This document shows, one piece after another, positions 47,201-59,690 of a stretch of DNA of 64,000 bases. The notes beneath the pieces were generated by a model. That model did not search any database. It saw only the letters and a list, made by a program, of their open reading frames with translations, and was not told where the DNA came from. The position numbers and the translations under genes are program-made. The DNA is taken from positions 44,514,001 to 44,578,000 of the forward strand of contig CM060733.1 of the NCBI GenBank assembly GCA_030704615.1, given 5' to 3'. The stretch's first letter is position 1; each line of letters begins with the position of its first letter. The DNA is from Takakia lepidozioides (Eukaryota > Streptophyta > Takakiopsida > Takakiales > Takakiaceae).

Positions 47201-49339
47201 ACATCTTGTGGGCTTTGTCTGTCCTCGGTATTAATCTTTCCAGGTAGTTTTATCGACACCTTTGGAGGTTGAGTGTTGATTAAGCTTGCCATCGTAATTT
47301 TGGTTGAAGAATTGGTGAAACAGACTGGGAAACACTCAACAGTGACAAAGAATGGCTTTGCAGCTATTTTTGGCACTCTGCAAACATGTAAACATTCTAT
47401 GTGTTTGACCATTGCGCAAAGTGTCAGTCTTATATAGAGTAAGGTCAGCTGAGGGGTCGCAGTCCACCCCTTCTGCTTTGAGGTCAGATAGGGTAATTGT
47501 CAACCTTGTTCCCTCCCGAGCAAAGAAAGGCATATGTGACATAGACACAAATTGCATCTACGTATGCAATCTGTGTTGGACTCTTACTGCGAAGTTTAGT
47601 CTCTCAAGAGGCATGAAATATCTGTGTACTCTGTTAATCTATGTCAATTTATAATTGTGAAGTTGGACTCTTTAATTCTGAAGTCGGTCCCTTGTTTGTC
47701 CACTCAAGAGGCAAGGAAGTTGGTCCCTTGTTTGTATGAGCAAAGAGGCCAGGTAGGTGTACACTGATTTACAAGTCTGATTTATCTCTGTGGCTCCAAC
47801 GCACCCCGGGTGAACAACCCCCAGTTGATGTAAACTAAGGGTGTGCATTGCTGGCAAGAACCAAAGAAGAAAGAGCTCGCTGTCTGTAAGGTGTCTCGGT
47901 GACTTTCCATTCCGAGAGACGCGACACCATCACCTTCACTTGCCCGGAAACACCTCCTCCACTTGTAGGAAGAATTCATGCAGCGAAGAACACGAATCAA
48001 CAGCCATCAACACCCATGATTCAGACACATAGACAGCTCTGACAGAGCTTGACAAGGTATGGGCAGGTACTCTCGTTCCCGCATCAACTGCACACAAGGG
48101 CAGATGCCAGAGCCTACTTCTTAAGTACTTGTGGACTTCTCCCATCTCAAATCCATGGAACGAAGTCGGCTCATGCACAACGACAAGTGAGAAGAAAAGA
48201 AAGAAAAAAACAAGTGTGTGTAGCAGACTTTTACATCCTGCATGCAAATGGAAAACATGTGTGATGTTCGCATTCGTCCTACACGACGTTTTCTCTCACG
48301 AATTGTAGGACCTTTTGAGCTTTGCTACTTTCGAGCATCGGCTTGGCAGCGATGGCAGCGAGTTGCGGTGAACGGGGGAGAGGCCTCACATCATGCAGCA
48401 GATTAACGGAGCAGGCTGTGGATGTGACATTAGCATCCAGCTTGGTGATGCCGAGCCCGACAATCTTGCAGGGAATAATCACGACGCCTCCCAAGCCTCC
48501 AGGGGCGATGGAAGGTATGAAATGCACTCTTTGCGTTCTTTTTGCGATCAGCATGCTATGCGAGGGGGGAATTCACCCTCCATATTGTGCCAGCAGGAAG
48601 CTCACATATTTTGGTCGCAGTATGGTCATAGAGGACTGCATGTTTAATCGACACCATCGTGTGCTCCCTCGGTTTCCCGGGGCGTGACCTTCTTTCTCGT
48701 GCTGCAACTGCAAGCCTCCATGTAAACGAGCTAACAGAGAGAGATTTGCACAAGGGCGAGATTTCCGTTGCCCGAAGCTCCTGTCGGGTAATTTGTCTCC
48801 GGGTGTAAGTTGGAAGAGGTTCTACAATTCGCGTCTTAGTGTGTAGGTGCTCCCGGCGTGGGTCTGGTGGCCTGGAGCAGTTGAGGGTCACAATTACCAC
48901 ACATTATCATCATGGATACGGGCTAAGAGAGATGTGCACATTAAGGGTTCCTTGGGACGTTGGCTTTGAAGTTTGCTTTTTGGGTATCAACCTTCTCAGA
49001 GACCATATCGCAAGACAGGTTAGCTACAATCCAGTTCCAGGGAATGGTGTGTCCATGTAAGGGATCGCATAGGCATCACGCCACAAAACCCCACCTTGAC
49101 TCCAGAGTGTGTTCGAGCCTTCATCTCATGTACGTTTTTGTGATCACACTACCATTATATGAGAGAGAATGTACTCATGAGACGCCGTTTGCCATATCCT
49201 TGTGGCCCATTATATGAGAGAGAGAATTTACTCATATGAGAGAGAGAGGAGAGGAGGGGGGGCGAGAGAGTGAGCATTCCTCAATAAATCTCAAACAACT
49301 AGGACTGTGTTCAAGAGGTGTTTTTATGCAGGTCAAAAA
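47201..49339. other. Spacer between SANT-domain gene and PPR gene
   Basis: Includes the 3' UTR of the SANT gene and upstream DNA of the PPR gene. Overlapping frames at 48279-48554 (minus) and 48352-48687 (plus) are open, but neither matches a known family. A GA-rich microsatellite with repeated TATGAGAGAGA lies at about 49158-49270. A further 5' exon of the PPR gene may lie here. Confidence 0.45.
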
Positions 49340-52012
49340 ATGAGCCAGGACTGTCTCTGGCAGAGGTTCTTCTCAGATCCTTCAGTGTGGTGGGACAATA
49401 GGTTTGATAAGGTAAGCCTATCTTCATTAAGGGTATGAAAGAGTTTGTCAAGGAGGGCTTGTGACTGAAACCAGCATGATAAGTTTTGTGGACTGGATTG
49501 TATCTCCACTTCCTGACCTCTGTCTACAATAGCAGGGCATGAAAGGAAGTTGCTGGACGTTGTTTCCTTTATTTCAAAGATGCTTGGAGCTCTGGGGGCT
49601 GTAGCCTGGTCTATGCGAGGCTGCGGTTGAAGCTATGGCTGCTCAGGTGCCCACTGGTCGTTTTCGCAGAGGAGTCCAAGGTCACCTGACTTCAAACATA
49701 AGCGCACAAAGGAGGTCCTTTGGATTGAGGGTTCATCAAACCCTCCTTGGGTGAAACCGGAGCTAGCTGCCCTGATACAAGGTCAAGCACAGTGTGGCGA
49801 CGTGAAGACACACTGTACTGCAGGACAACTGAAAGAGGCCCTGCGCATATTGAACGAACGAGGCATTTCGGCAGACTCCGCTACTTATATCTGTCTCTTG
49901 CAGGCATGCATCAACATGCAAGGCCTTGCAGAGGGAAGGCAGGTGCACGCCCACATGATGCAGAGTGGGTTCCAGCCAAACACCTTACTACTTAATTCCC
50001 TTGTGAAGATGTATGCCAAGTGTGGAGGTGTGGTGGAGGCACGCGAAGTGTTTGACAAAATGCCTGAACGAGATATGATTACATGGACTACGATGATATC
50101 AGGGTATGCCAAGCATGGGTATGGTAGGGAGGCCTTGGAGATGTATGAAAAGATGAAACGTGAACACTTGACTCCCAACAAGGTCACATTCACCTGTGTT
50201 CTCAAGGCGTGTGCCAGCCTGGCAGCCTTGGGAAAGGGCATAGAGGTCCACGCTGACATTAGCAAAGCTCTAATTGTGCCAGATGTAATTCTGGAGACTG
50301 CACTTGCTGACATGTACGCCAAATGTGGGAGCATGTTGGATGCACGTCAAGTATTTGACAATATGACTCAAAGAAATGTGGTCTCATGGAATGTGATCAT
50401 CACAGGATATGCTCAGCATGGGTGTGGTAAGGAGGCTTTGGAGATCTATGAGCAGATGATACGGGAAGGGGTAACGCCAGACAACGTCACGTTTATTTGT
50501 GTTCTCAATGCTTGTGCCAGCCTGGCAGCTCTCGAAAAGGGCATGGAGGTCCACTCCCGCATCATTAAAGCTGGATTTGCACCAGACATGATTTTGGAGA
50601 CTGCCCTTGTCGATATGTATGCCAAATGCGGGAGCATTCAGGATGCACGTCTTGTGTTCGACAATATGGCTAAGCGAAATGTGGTATCCTGGAATGCCAT
50701 CCTAGCAGGATATGTGCAACATGGGTGTCACAGGGAGGCACTCCAACTATTTGAGCAAATGCAACAGGAATGCGTGAAGCCTAATGTGGTCTCCTGGAGC
50801 ACAATGATTGCAGGATATGCTCAACATGGGTGTGGCAGAGAGGCTTTGGAGATGTATGTGCATATGATACAGGAAGGGGTGATGCCCGACAAGGTCACAT
50901 TCGTTTGCATCCTCAATGCGTGTGCCAGCCTGGTAGCCCTGGATAAGGGCATAGAGGTGCATGCGGACATCATCAAAGCTGGAATTGTGCAAGATATGAT
51001 TCTGGAGACTGCCCTTGTCAATATGTATGCCAAATGCGGGAACATGAAGGATGCATGTCAAATGTTCAACAATATGGCTGACCGAGATGTGGTTTCATGG
51101 AGTGCCATGCTCGCAGGATATGGTCAGCATGGGTGTGGTAGAGAGGCCCTCCAACTATTTGAACGAATGCAACAGAAAGGCTTGAAGCCAAATAGTATCA
51201 CCTTTACATCTCTTCTCTCTGCATGCAGCCATGTGGGCCTTACGGACGAAGGCTGTCACTATTTTGATTCCATGTGTCAGGATTATGGCCTCGCTGCTAC
51301 ATCAGAGCATTTTGGCTGTATGGTTGATCTTCTTGGGCGTGCAGGGCGATTGCATGAGGCGGAGGGCTTCATTACCAGAATGCCAATCGAACCGGGTGCT
51401 GTGGTGTGGATGGCCTTGCTTGGGGCCTGCAGAATTCATGGGAATGTCGAGATAGCAGAACGAGCAGCTAAATTCCTTCTAAAGTGGGATCCACAGAATG
51501 CTGCAACTTATGTGCTGCTATCAAACATCTATGCTGCTGCGGGCAGGTGGGATGATACAGCGAAGGTGAGAAAAATGATGCAGGACAGGGCTGTCAGAAA
51601 GGAGCCAGGGCACAGCTACATTGAGGTGGATAATCAAGTGCATACATTCACTGTAGAGGACCAATCACATCCAAAAATTGCGGAAATCCATGCTGAGCTG
51701 GACAGATTGTCTGGGCAGATGAAGGAGGCAGGCTACGTCCCTGACACACGCTTTGTATTGCATGATGTGGAGGAGGAGGGAAAGGAATTCTCTCTTTGCC
51801 TGCACAGTGAGAAGCTGGCCATTGCTTTTGGGCTCATCAGCACACCCCCTGGCAATCCTCTCCGCATAATCAAGAACCTTCGGGTGTGTGGTGACTGCCA
51901 CACAGCGACCAAGTGCATCTCAAAGATTGTTGGACGAGCAGTCATTGTACGCGATGCAAACCGCTTTCACCACTTCCAAGATGGGGTTTGCTCTTGTGGA
52001 GATTACTGGTAA
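49340..52012 (+). CDS. PPR protein with E, E+ and DYW domains and an N-terminal PDF-like motif
   Basis: Two exons: 49340-49411 and 49670-52012 (donor AAG|GTAAGC, acceptor TTTTCGCAG), phase 0, giving 804 residues. The junction rebuilds a motif like the PDF motif of OSB organellar proteins: WQRFFSDPSVWWDNRFDK joined to RSPRSPDFKHKRTKEVLWIE. PLS-type PPRs follow, with YAKCGS, VSWNVIITGYAQHG and ACASLAALEKG units. Then come the E domain, a PG box (EPGHSYIEVDNQVHTF) and a DYW deaminase with zinc signature HSEKLAIAFG ... CGDC ending CSCGDYW. Such proteins edit C to U in chloroplast or mitochondrial RNA. The second exon has no in-frame ATG before residue 50 or so, which supports the upstream exon. 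A possible acceptor at 49331 means a transit-peptide exon could be further upstream. Confidence 0.9.
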
Positions 52013-53006
52013 AACACTCAACATGCACGAAAGCAAGTGCAGCCCTGAAAGATGAGAGGGGAAAGGAGGTAAATGTCACAAGCAAAGACGAATTGATTTG
52101 TATGAAACAGACAGTACTTCACTTACTGGTAGCTGCCCATTGGCAAGAGGCTCACAAGTGATCAAACAGCAGGAGTGGTGAAGTGACAGAAAACCCTGCT
52201 GCAGACGATGCGCCTGCAGATTGCAGGAAAAACAGTAGGCATCCTCAAGCTACATCACTCAAAGTACTGATTTAACAGGATGATCCTTGGAAAGACAGCC
52301 TCACAGCGGGACTTCCTTGCGGTAGCCTCGATACATGCAGGATATCAAAACATCTCCTCCATTCCTCACATTCGCCTCTACGGCGCTACAGTGCCCTCAA
52401 CATCTTTGCATGGCTGGAAATTGTCATCGGCCATGCTATGAACCCCAATCTTCCACTACACATTGCAATGCGAAGCTCTTTCAAGTCCACATTGGGACTA
52501 GTCATGTGGACTCTCTCCAAGTCCGTCGCTCAGAACTGTGTGTTACCCAAACCCCCACCATGTCTACTGCAGCTCAACTGGCAGGTTCATGGCCCAAAAC
52601 AACATGCCCGTCGTGGCTCGTAACCAGAATAGTAAGTCACTAAACCGACCGACTGACTAGTAACTAGTTAGTAACTTCACACCAACAACTTACTCCAGTG
52701 GTTAGTGAGTGTATTATTGTTATGTGTGCATGTAATCATGCATGAGCCACAATCATATAAAGCGCATGCCAGTCCATGCCATCATGACCCATGGAGGTGC
52801 GCACGATGCTGACATGGCGCTCTCTCATTGGGCGGAGGGAAGGGGTCGGGGTAAGCTCACTACCCCTCGTCTCCTTCTCTCCTCTCTCTTTCTCTGTCGG
52901 TGTGTGTGTGTGTGTGTTGTGGGAGCGCGTTGAAGATCGCGGGCAAGGTGCAGTGCTCTGCAGACAGGGAGTGGATCGTCTCTGTGAGCGGCCGTGAGCG
53001 CTGCTC
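52013..53006. promoter_or_regulatory. Spacer and promoter region of the TM9SF gene
   Basis: The first 600 bp has no recognised gene. A TATAAA at 52756-52761 lies 246 bp before the ATG at 53007 and is a plausible TATA box. Between them are a CT-rich stretch (52867-52897) and a GT microsatellite (52901-52917), typical of a plant 5' UTR. Confidence 0.4.
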
Positions 53007-56000
53007 ATGGCTCCGGGTGTGGCCGCTCTGCGGCTGCTGGCATGCTTGGTGCTGCTTCTTCCAGCTGTCACGGCCTTCTATTTGCCCGGAGTTGCGCCTC
53101 TCGACTTTCCGAAGGTGTTCTTGCACTCCTATCCCTGTGTTGCTGCTGGATCGGAGCGGTGACTGCGATTGCGGATGTAGAGCTTCTGTATTGTGTTCGT
53201 GTCTGTCTTTTTCTGGCTAGGGTTGTCTTCGAGCGACGTGATTGAGGCATTGCATTGGTCTGGATCTCTGCCGTCACTTCATGGTGGAGGTTTTGTGTTT
53301 TCTTTGTCGGGTAGATGTCGCAGGTGTCAAATCTACTTGTCCGGAGTATGTTGAAATCATAGTGAGTTAGGCGTGTTAATGTCCACTGCAACTGCGTAGA
53401 CACGAAATCTCAACGGAATGGCCGTTCCGGTTGTGAGTACCTGAGCCCTAGATGGAGACAAGCCCTTCCCAAAAGTTGGAGTTTGAACACTAGATCGGTA
53501 ATTTTTACACATTCTCTCGGGAGATGTCTTCGACCCATGGTGTTCATGGCTGCCTTGATCCCTGCTGCCCGTCCCTCCCTCGATGTCATGTTTTCTGGGT
53601 ATAGGTTTGACCAATACTTCAACCTTTTCTTTGCTAACTCTCTAATGGTCTGGAGGGAAGTGGTCTACACACCTTGAGCTTGTTGGTTGAGAATAAAACA
53701 GATCTTCCATAAGGTCATCGAGGATCTGTTGTCCCAGGGCGACTAGTAGTAGGACTAGTCTCAGCCATCAGTAACCAAGAAGCCAACTCACGTTAATGCA
53801 AGGGTGAGCTCACAGCTCCCGATGGAGACCTGATGGAGACGACCTGGAGATGTGCAATCAACTTTGAATATTCTATCCTCATTGGGAGTGGGTCGTTTTG
53901 CAGAAGTCGGAAGTATACGTGAAGGTGAACAAGTTGACGTCCATCAAGACACAGTTGCCATACGAGCACTACTCACTGGACTATTGTAAGCCTGAAAAGA
54001 TTGTGAACAGTGCTGAGAATTTGGGGGAGGTTCTCAGAGGTGACCGCATTGAGAATTCACCCTATGTGGTAAGGTTTTGATGCCTTTCCTGAGTCTCTTT
54101 CTCACAGTAGTGATGCGTGTGAAAGCTGCACTAGGCATATGATGTATGCAGCATGCTGAGATGTGGGTAGTATCACATCTGGTAGCTGCATTTGAGACTG
54201 CGATGATCTCTTCGGTTGGCCTGGTAAGCCACCACCATTGATTTGAAGGGTTTGTTATTGCTTTGTCTCTGGAGAAATGACCCTTAGTGGCAGTGTATCC
54301 CAAGAATTCAAGAGGTGAGATGTAGCTTTGATGTTTGCCTTTGACTTTTGAATTGTGCACATCCAGCTCTTGGTAGAGGATAAACTTAAGATGCCACTAG
54401 GTAAGCTAGTCAACCAGGCCCTTAGTTTTGTACTCTCAGCAAATGCGTGGTGAAAATTAAAGTTGGCGGTGCTGGTAGTTAACAAGCATTTCCGTGCGCC
54501 TTGGTCAAACAGTGGCTGTGAAGCTCTGTGGAGTATCTGTCCACCTTTCAACAACTAGAATGTTGGCTGCATGTGGCTACTACAGTTCTGTTCCTGGGAG
54601 TTCCAATTGTGTACAATGAGAGACACATGGTCATGATGCAATGTTGGAGTAATCAGCTAATTGATGCCCAACTGTGTTTATGGCAGTTTGGGATGCAGGA
54701 GGACCAGTTATGCAAGATCGTCTGCAAACGCCCACTAACGCAACAGACTGCAAAGAGCTTCAAAGAAAAGATTGAGGATGATTACCATGTGAACATGTAG
54801 GATTTGCATTTGAAAGGGTACTTGTTTCTGATTGCTCCGTATGATGCACTAATATCGGTGGAAATGTCACTGCTTTGAGAGTGGTGAGTACACTGCAGTT
54901 TGAGAACATGTAAACATTTTGGTGTACACATTTAATCTTGTATGTCACATGTCAGCTTCTGACCGGCAGTTAGGTTTGACGTGGGCTTGTATTGAACTTG
55001 CAGGATATTGGACAATCTCCCGGTGGTCTATATCAGAAAGAGGGGTGACCTTAGCCAGAGTTATCCGATCTATGGTCGTGGTTTCCCAGTTGGTTTCAAG
55101 GCATCTTATGAGGTAAGCACTCCCTTTTCTTTTGGGTGCAATGATGCTTTCCAACATCATTTGACGCAAAAACAACTTTGGAATGGTTTTAGGGGCTGAC
55201 AGGGCCTCTGTCTCATTTCGCAGGGCACTAAGGAGGAGAAATACTTCATTTACAACCACCTTAGCTTTACTGTGCTTTATCACCAGGAGATTGAGTCTCA
55301 GCCTTCTCGGATCGTGGGCTTTGAGGTGACACCTTACAGGTGTGTGTAACTGCGAGATTACCAGGGCATAATGTAGTGGATTTAGTCAAGTGGCAAGAAA
55401 CTGTTCTCCAAAAGTGTGCTTTGAAGTAGCTGCTGAGTCATAGCTGAGAGACTCGCGCATGGCTGGACCTGACTAATTGTATGTGCCCCCAGCATCCTAC
55501 CAGGGGAGCATGAGAGTCCTGTCTGTGCTTGGAAATGTGAAGGCATTAGAAAACGGGCATCATTCTCCAGTGCAAGAGATTTTCCCTGCTAAAGTTGGGG
55601 ATAAGCTCTTCCTCATTCTGCTGTTGAATCATGACTGCTATGAAGTAACCCAACACAGAATAAAGGTCTGATCCAAGGTTGTCTTAGTTCTATGTACGGA
55701 TGATGCCTTGAGCATCAATCCTTTGCAACAAAGGCGTCAATCCCTCATCATAGTGATGTTTGATGACAAATCTATTTTCCATTTGGTGGCACAAACTCAG
55801 ATGTTCATTCTGGTGCTGGTTGTATGTGGGTTTGCAGTGTGAACCATATGTCTGATGGTGACAAATTAAAGACGTGCAATCCCAACACCAAAACTTTCGT
55901 GGACAGCAGTATGCCTCCCCAGGAAGTGGAGCCAGATACAGATGTCTTTTTTACTTATGATATACAATTCAAGGTACATGCTATACTTTGCGGTATTGTA

Positions 56001-57668
56001 TAATGGGAAGTAGATTGGGGTGAGGAGCAGGGCGGCTGCATCATGGTGTTGCACAGGGAGGATATAGACTCTAGAGAGATGGTTTTCCCTTTATACGCTG
56101 TTGGAACGAAATCCTTTCTGGTGTATTGGGTCTTATGTGGCCCCAGTAAACCAGTTGTATGTTGGAAAAGAGATTACAGTTGCTACGAGGTTTTACAGGT
56201 ACGCTAAGGAGTGACGTGCAGCTGCTACATCTTACTTCTTTCTCACCTTGTCACTATCCATCAACGGTTCCTTTGGGAGAACCTCCACTTGCTTCTTGGC
56301 TGTTCCACACTGTCAAGCACAGCTCTGACCTGGGTGTCTCATTCATCAGTCCCAAGGGCCAGTCACGGACAGTCAAAACCACTTCATTTGGTAGGGAATC
56401 ATTGGATGTTTGTTGTCAAGACTCAAGGGGGCCAGCGCAGTTGTAAAATGTTCTCGTCTCCTGTGAGCACATTTTCTGATTGAAGCGTGGATGACTGTTG
56501 CATTGTGCAGAAGAGTCCTTTGAAATGGGCATCCAGGTGGGATAACTACCTGCTGATGTCAGATGATCAGATACACTGGTTTTCTATCATAAACTCTCTC
56601 ATGATTGTCTTGTTCCTTTCGGGCATGGTGGCGATGATTATGATGCGTACGCTACATCGGGACATTTCAAAGTATAATCAGCTTGAAACACAAGAAGAAG
56701 CGCAAGAGGAGACTGGCTGGAAGCTGGTCCATGGGGATGTATTCAGACCGCCAACACAAGCTGGGCTGCTCTGTGTGTACATTGGCACAGGGGTCCAGTT
56801 TTTTGGAATGACACTCGTTACAATGGTCTTTGCTGTCCTTGGTTTCCTATCTCCAGCAAACCGTGGTGGACTGATGACGGCAATGTTGCTGCTTTGGGTG
56901 TTCATGGGTTTGCTTGCTGGTTATGCCTCCGCACGGTTGTACAAGATGTTCAAGGGCACTGACTGGAAATTGAACACCTTGAAGACGGCTTTCATGTTCC
57001 CAGGAATCATCTTTACTGTTTTCTTCATTCTGAATGCCCTGATCTGGGGTGAAAAATCATCGGGTGCTGTGCCATTCGGGACTATGTTTGCCCTTGTCCT
57101 TCTTTGGTTTGGCATCTCTGTCCCGCTGGTTTTTGTTGGCAGCTACTTTGGGTTCAAGAAGCCGGTCATCGAGGATCCAGTTAGGACCAACAAAATTCCC
57201 CGTCAGATTCCCGAGCAGGCTTGGTACATGCGCCCTGTGTTTTCCATTCTTATTGGAGGCATTTTACCATTTGGGGCAGTATTCATTGAGCTCTTCTTCA
57301 TCTTGACTTCAATCTGGTTGCAACAATTCTACTACATTTTTGGCTTCTTGTTCATCGTGTTTTTTATCCTTATCGTCACTTGCGCGGAAATCACAATCGT
57401 GCTGTGCTATTTCCAGTTGTGCAGCGAGGACTACAACTGGTGGTGGAGGGCATATTTCACATCCGGATCATCAGCTCTATATCTCTTCCTCTATGCAACT
57501 TTTTACTTTTTCACAAAACTTGAGATTACAAAGGTTGTGTCAGGGATCCTGTACTTTGGATACATGGTAATCATTTCGTATTCGTTCTTCGTGCTCACGG
57601 GCACAATAGGCTTCTATGCTTGCTACTGGTTTGTACGCACTATCTATGCGTCGGTCAAGATCGACTGA
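53007..57668 (+). CDS. Transmembrane 9 superfamily (EMP70/nonaspanin) protein
   Basis: Seven exons: 53007-53114, 53904-54068, 54687-54796, 55004-55112, 55224-55339, 55838-55973, 56511-57668. All phases agree and the product is 633 residues, the normal family size. The N-terminus is a signal peptide ([20 protein letters not shown]) followed by the family hallmark [13 protein letters not shown]. The lumenal domain includes [20 protein letters not shown] and [14 protein letters not shown]. Exon 7 starts at residue 249 and carries all nine membrane spans, beginning at [18 protein letters not shown]. The tail ends VKID, a KXD/E signal that retains plant EMP proteins in the Golgi by binding COPI. 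Family members act in endomembrane sorting. Only the last exon is long, as is usual. Confidence 0.96.
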
Positions 57669-59690
57669 GAGGGACATGGTTGGAATTATCGGCTGTTCTG
57701 ATCGGGGAGCTATTTTGCCTAAGGGCCATGTACATTCTTGACAGGTCGGTGTTGAAGGAAGGCTTTATTGAATGGAGGTGTGAAGTAAAGCTCATAGGCA
57801 TTCATTTTAGAAGAAAAACCCCGGAGAGAGATCGAGTATACTTCAGACAAGTGGTTCCGAGTCTTGCCAGCAGTTGCTGCTAATGTTAGAGTTTTGCAGG
57901 GAAATACGCTTTATGACATCCATTTTCACTGGGATGGTACAGATTTTTTTTGTTGGGAGTAATTCCAACACAGCCCCCAGGAGGAGTGGAGTTGACATTC
58001 ATGTGCTTTTAAAGATACCTCTGCCATAAGGTATAGGCAAGTGGCATCAGTGCTGTTTTAGAAAGATTTCTCAAGCTAAGGGGGTTGAACTACTGTGATA
58101 TGTAGCCTGCTTTTCTGCCTTGTGCAGCTTGTTAGGGTGGTGGGTATATTGGAACAAGCTGCTACTTTGTCAAAAATACTATGTCGTGCTTGTGTAGTTG
58201 TTCAATGAAATTTGTCATTGTCTATCCAGAAATGGCCCCTTGTATGTGGATTAAACTTGCAGTTTGGTTTAGAATTTCCTTGCCTGCTTGTGTATGTGAT
58301 CCCTTTTGCCTGCAGGCGTGTAACAAAGACTGCTTGGAGGGTAGTATGCTGCCCTCCAGCCCCCAATCTGATGTGGTGATAACTGACATGATTTTTCAAG
58401 TCTGCTGTGTTTCAGTATGCAATAAGGAGAACTAGTCATGAAGACGATTTGGACAAGATCAGCCATATGGTACCAAATCAATGCATTGCAGACCAGATGG
58501 TACACTGCTCAGAATACAATTGAGGGTAAAAGAGAGGTCGCAACAGGTGATGCTACAAGTCGTTAGGAAAATATGTTGGAAAATATGTCGGAGAGCCAAC
58601 AATCCCACAAGAAACCAGGTTCATCATCGGGTATGTGGTCATATGGTGTGAAGGACGAACTGGCTTTGTTCTTGATGAATACAACAATGGAAATAAATGG
58701 TGATTTCTTTTTCATATGATGCCACACCGCCTCTGGCATGACAGAGCACCAAGCCCTTCATCTTTGAGGAGATTAGCTGCCAAATATCAGGTTGAAAAGA
58801 GCATCCAAGTTTGCAATTTTTGAAGCTACTCCTCGGAGCAGATCAAATCAGATTCACTTACAGCCTCTGGATTTTAATATTCTGGAGCAATACTAATCGG
58901 AAGGGACATTCCAGCCAGCATAGGTACTCCCAATATCATCCTATCAAACCTTTGATTGTCTCCAATTCCAATGCTATCTCTGGCATCCACCTCCGACACC
59001 AGCACATGACGCCTCAACAGCTACAATTGCTTCAACAAAAATCTTTCCAAGTATGCCTTGTGTCCTCTTTGCTTGGGGAAGAGTTCACTACAAGCCTGTG
59101 GTAGAAACTAGAAATGTAGAAACTTGCATCAGAGTGACAAGCGCAAGAACTTTGCCAGTGAATGCTCATCACCTAGGCTGCTACAATAACCCAGAACCTT
59201 AGCTAAGGAAAACCTATTATCCTCTCCCACTTCCTATCCCATGAGCCTTGTGCTCGGCCAGTAACTCCTCTCACTATGATTAAGGATGAGCACTCCTGGT
59301 GTTTCCCTTTTACCTGTGTGATCCACTGTTGCACCGGTATATACTTAGGTCCAACGGGTATCAATATATGAAGCGAGACGTTTGTTTGTTTGTTTGTTTG
59401 TTTGTTTGTTTTGTTTTGTTTTGTTTTATAGCATTGAGATGTCCCGAACCGCAAGGCCCCAGCGCCGGTGCTTGGTACCGTTGGAAAGCCCTCGACAAGG
59501 AGGGGTGCACCGGCTTGGTCCCATCTTTTTTGGACATGCGGTGTGGGAGATATGACATTTCAAGTACTTTTGGTCACTGGAAATCGCGAAGAATAGCAAA
59601 GTGGGCTTTCCTGGGAGCCTCGACGGGAGATTTATCAATAATAAATGGATATATAACTACTCAATAAATTAATAGAAAAAAATAAATTGG
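57669..59690. other. 3' flank of the TM9SF gene
   Basis: The first few hundred bases are probably 3' UTR. No further gene is recognised. A (TTTG/TTTTG)n microsatellite occupies about 59380-59428. From about 59575 the sequence (AATAGCAAAGTGGG, GGAGCCTCGACGGGAGA) matches 61930-61995, marking the start of the degenerate repeat field. Confidence 0.45.
59380..59428. repeat. TTTG / TTTTG microsatellite
   Basis: A run of GTTT units changes to GTTTT units before ending in ATAGC. It is simple sequence with no coding meaning. Confidence 0.9.

Noticed and set aside
49635-49753. A 39-codon frame starting MAAQVPTGRFRRG as the PPR transit peptide
   Set aside because: It is out of frame with the PPR exon and ends in a stop; splicing from 49411 to 49670 gives a coherent PDF-like motif instead.
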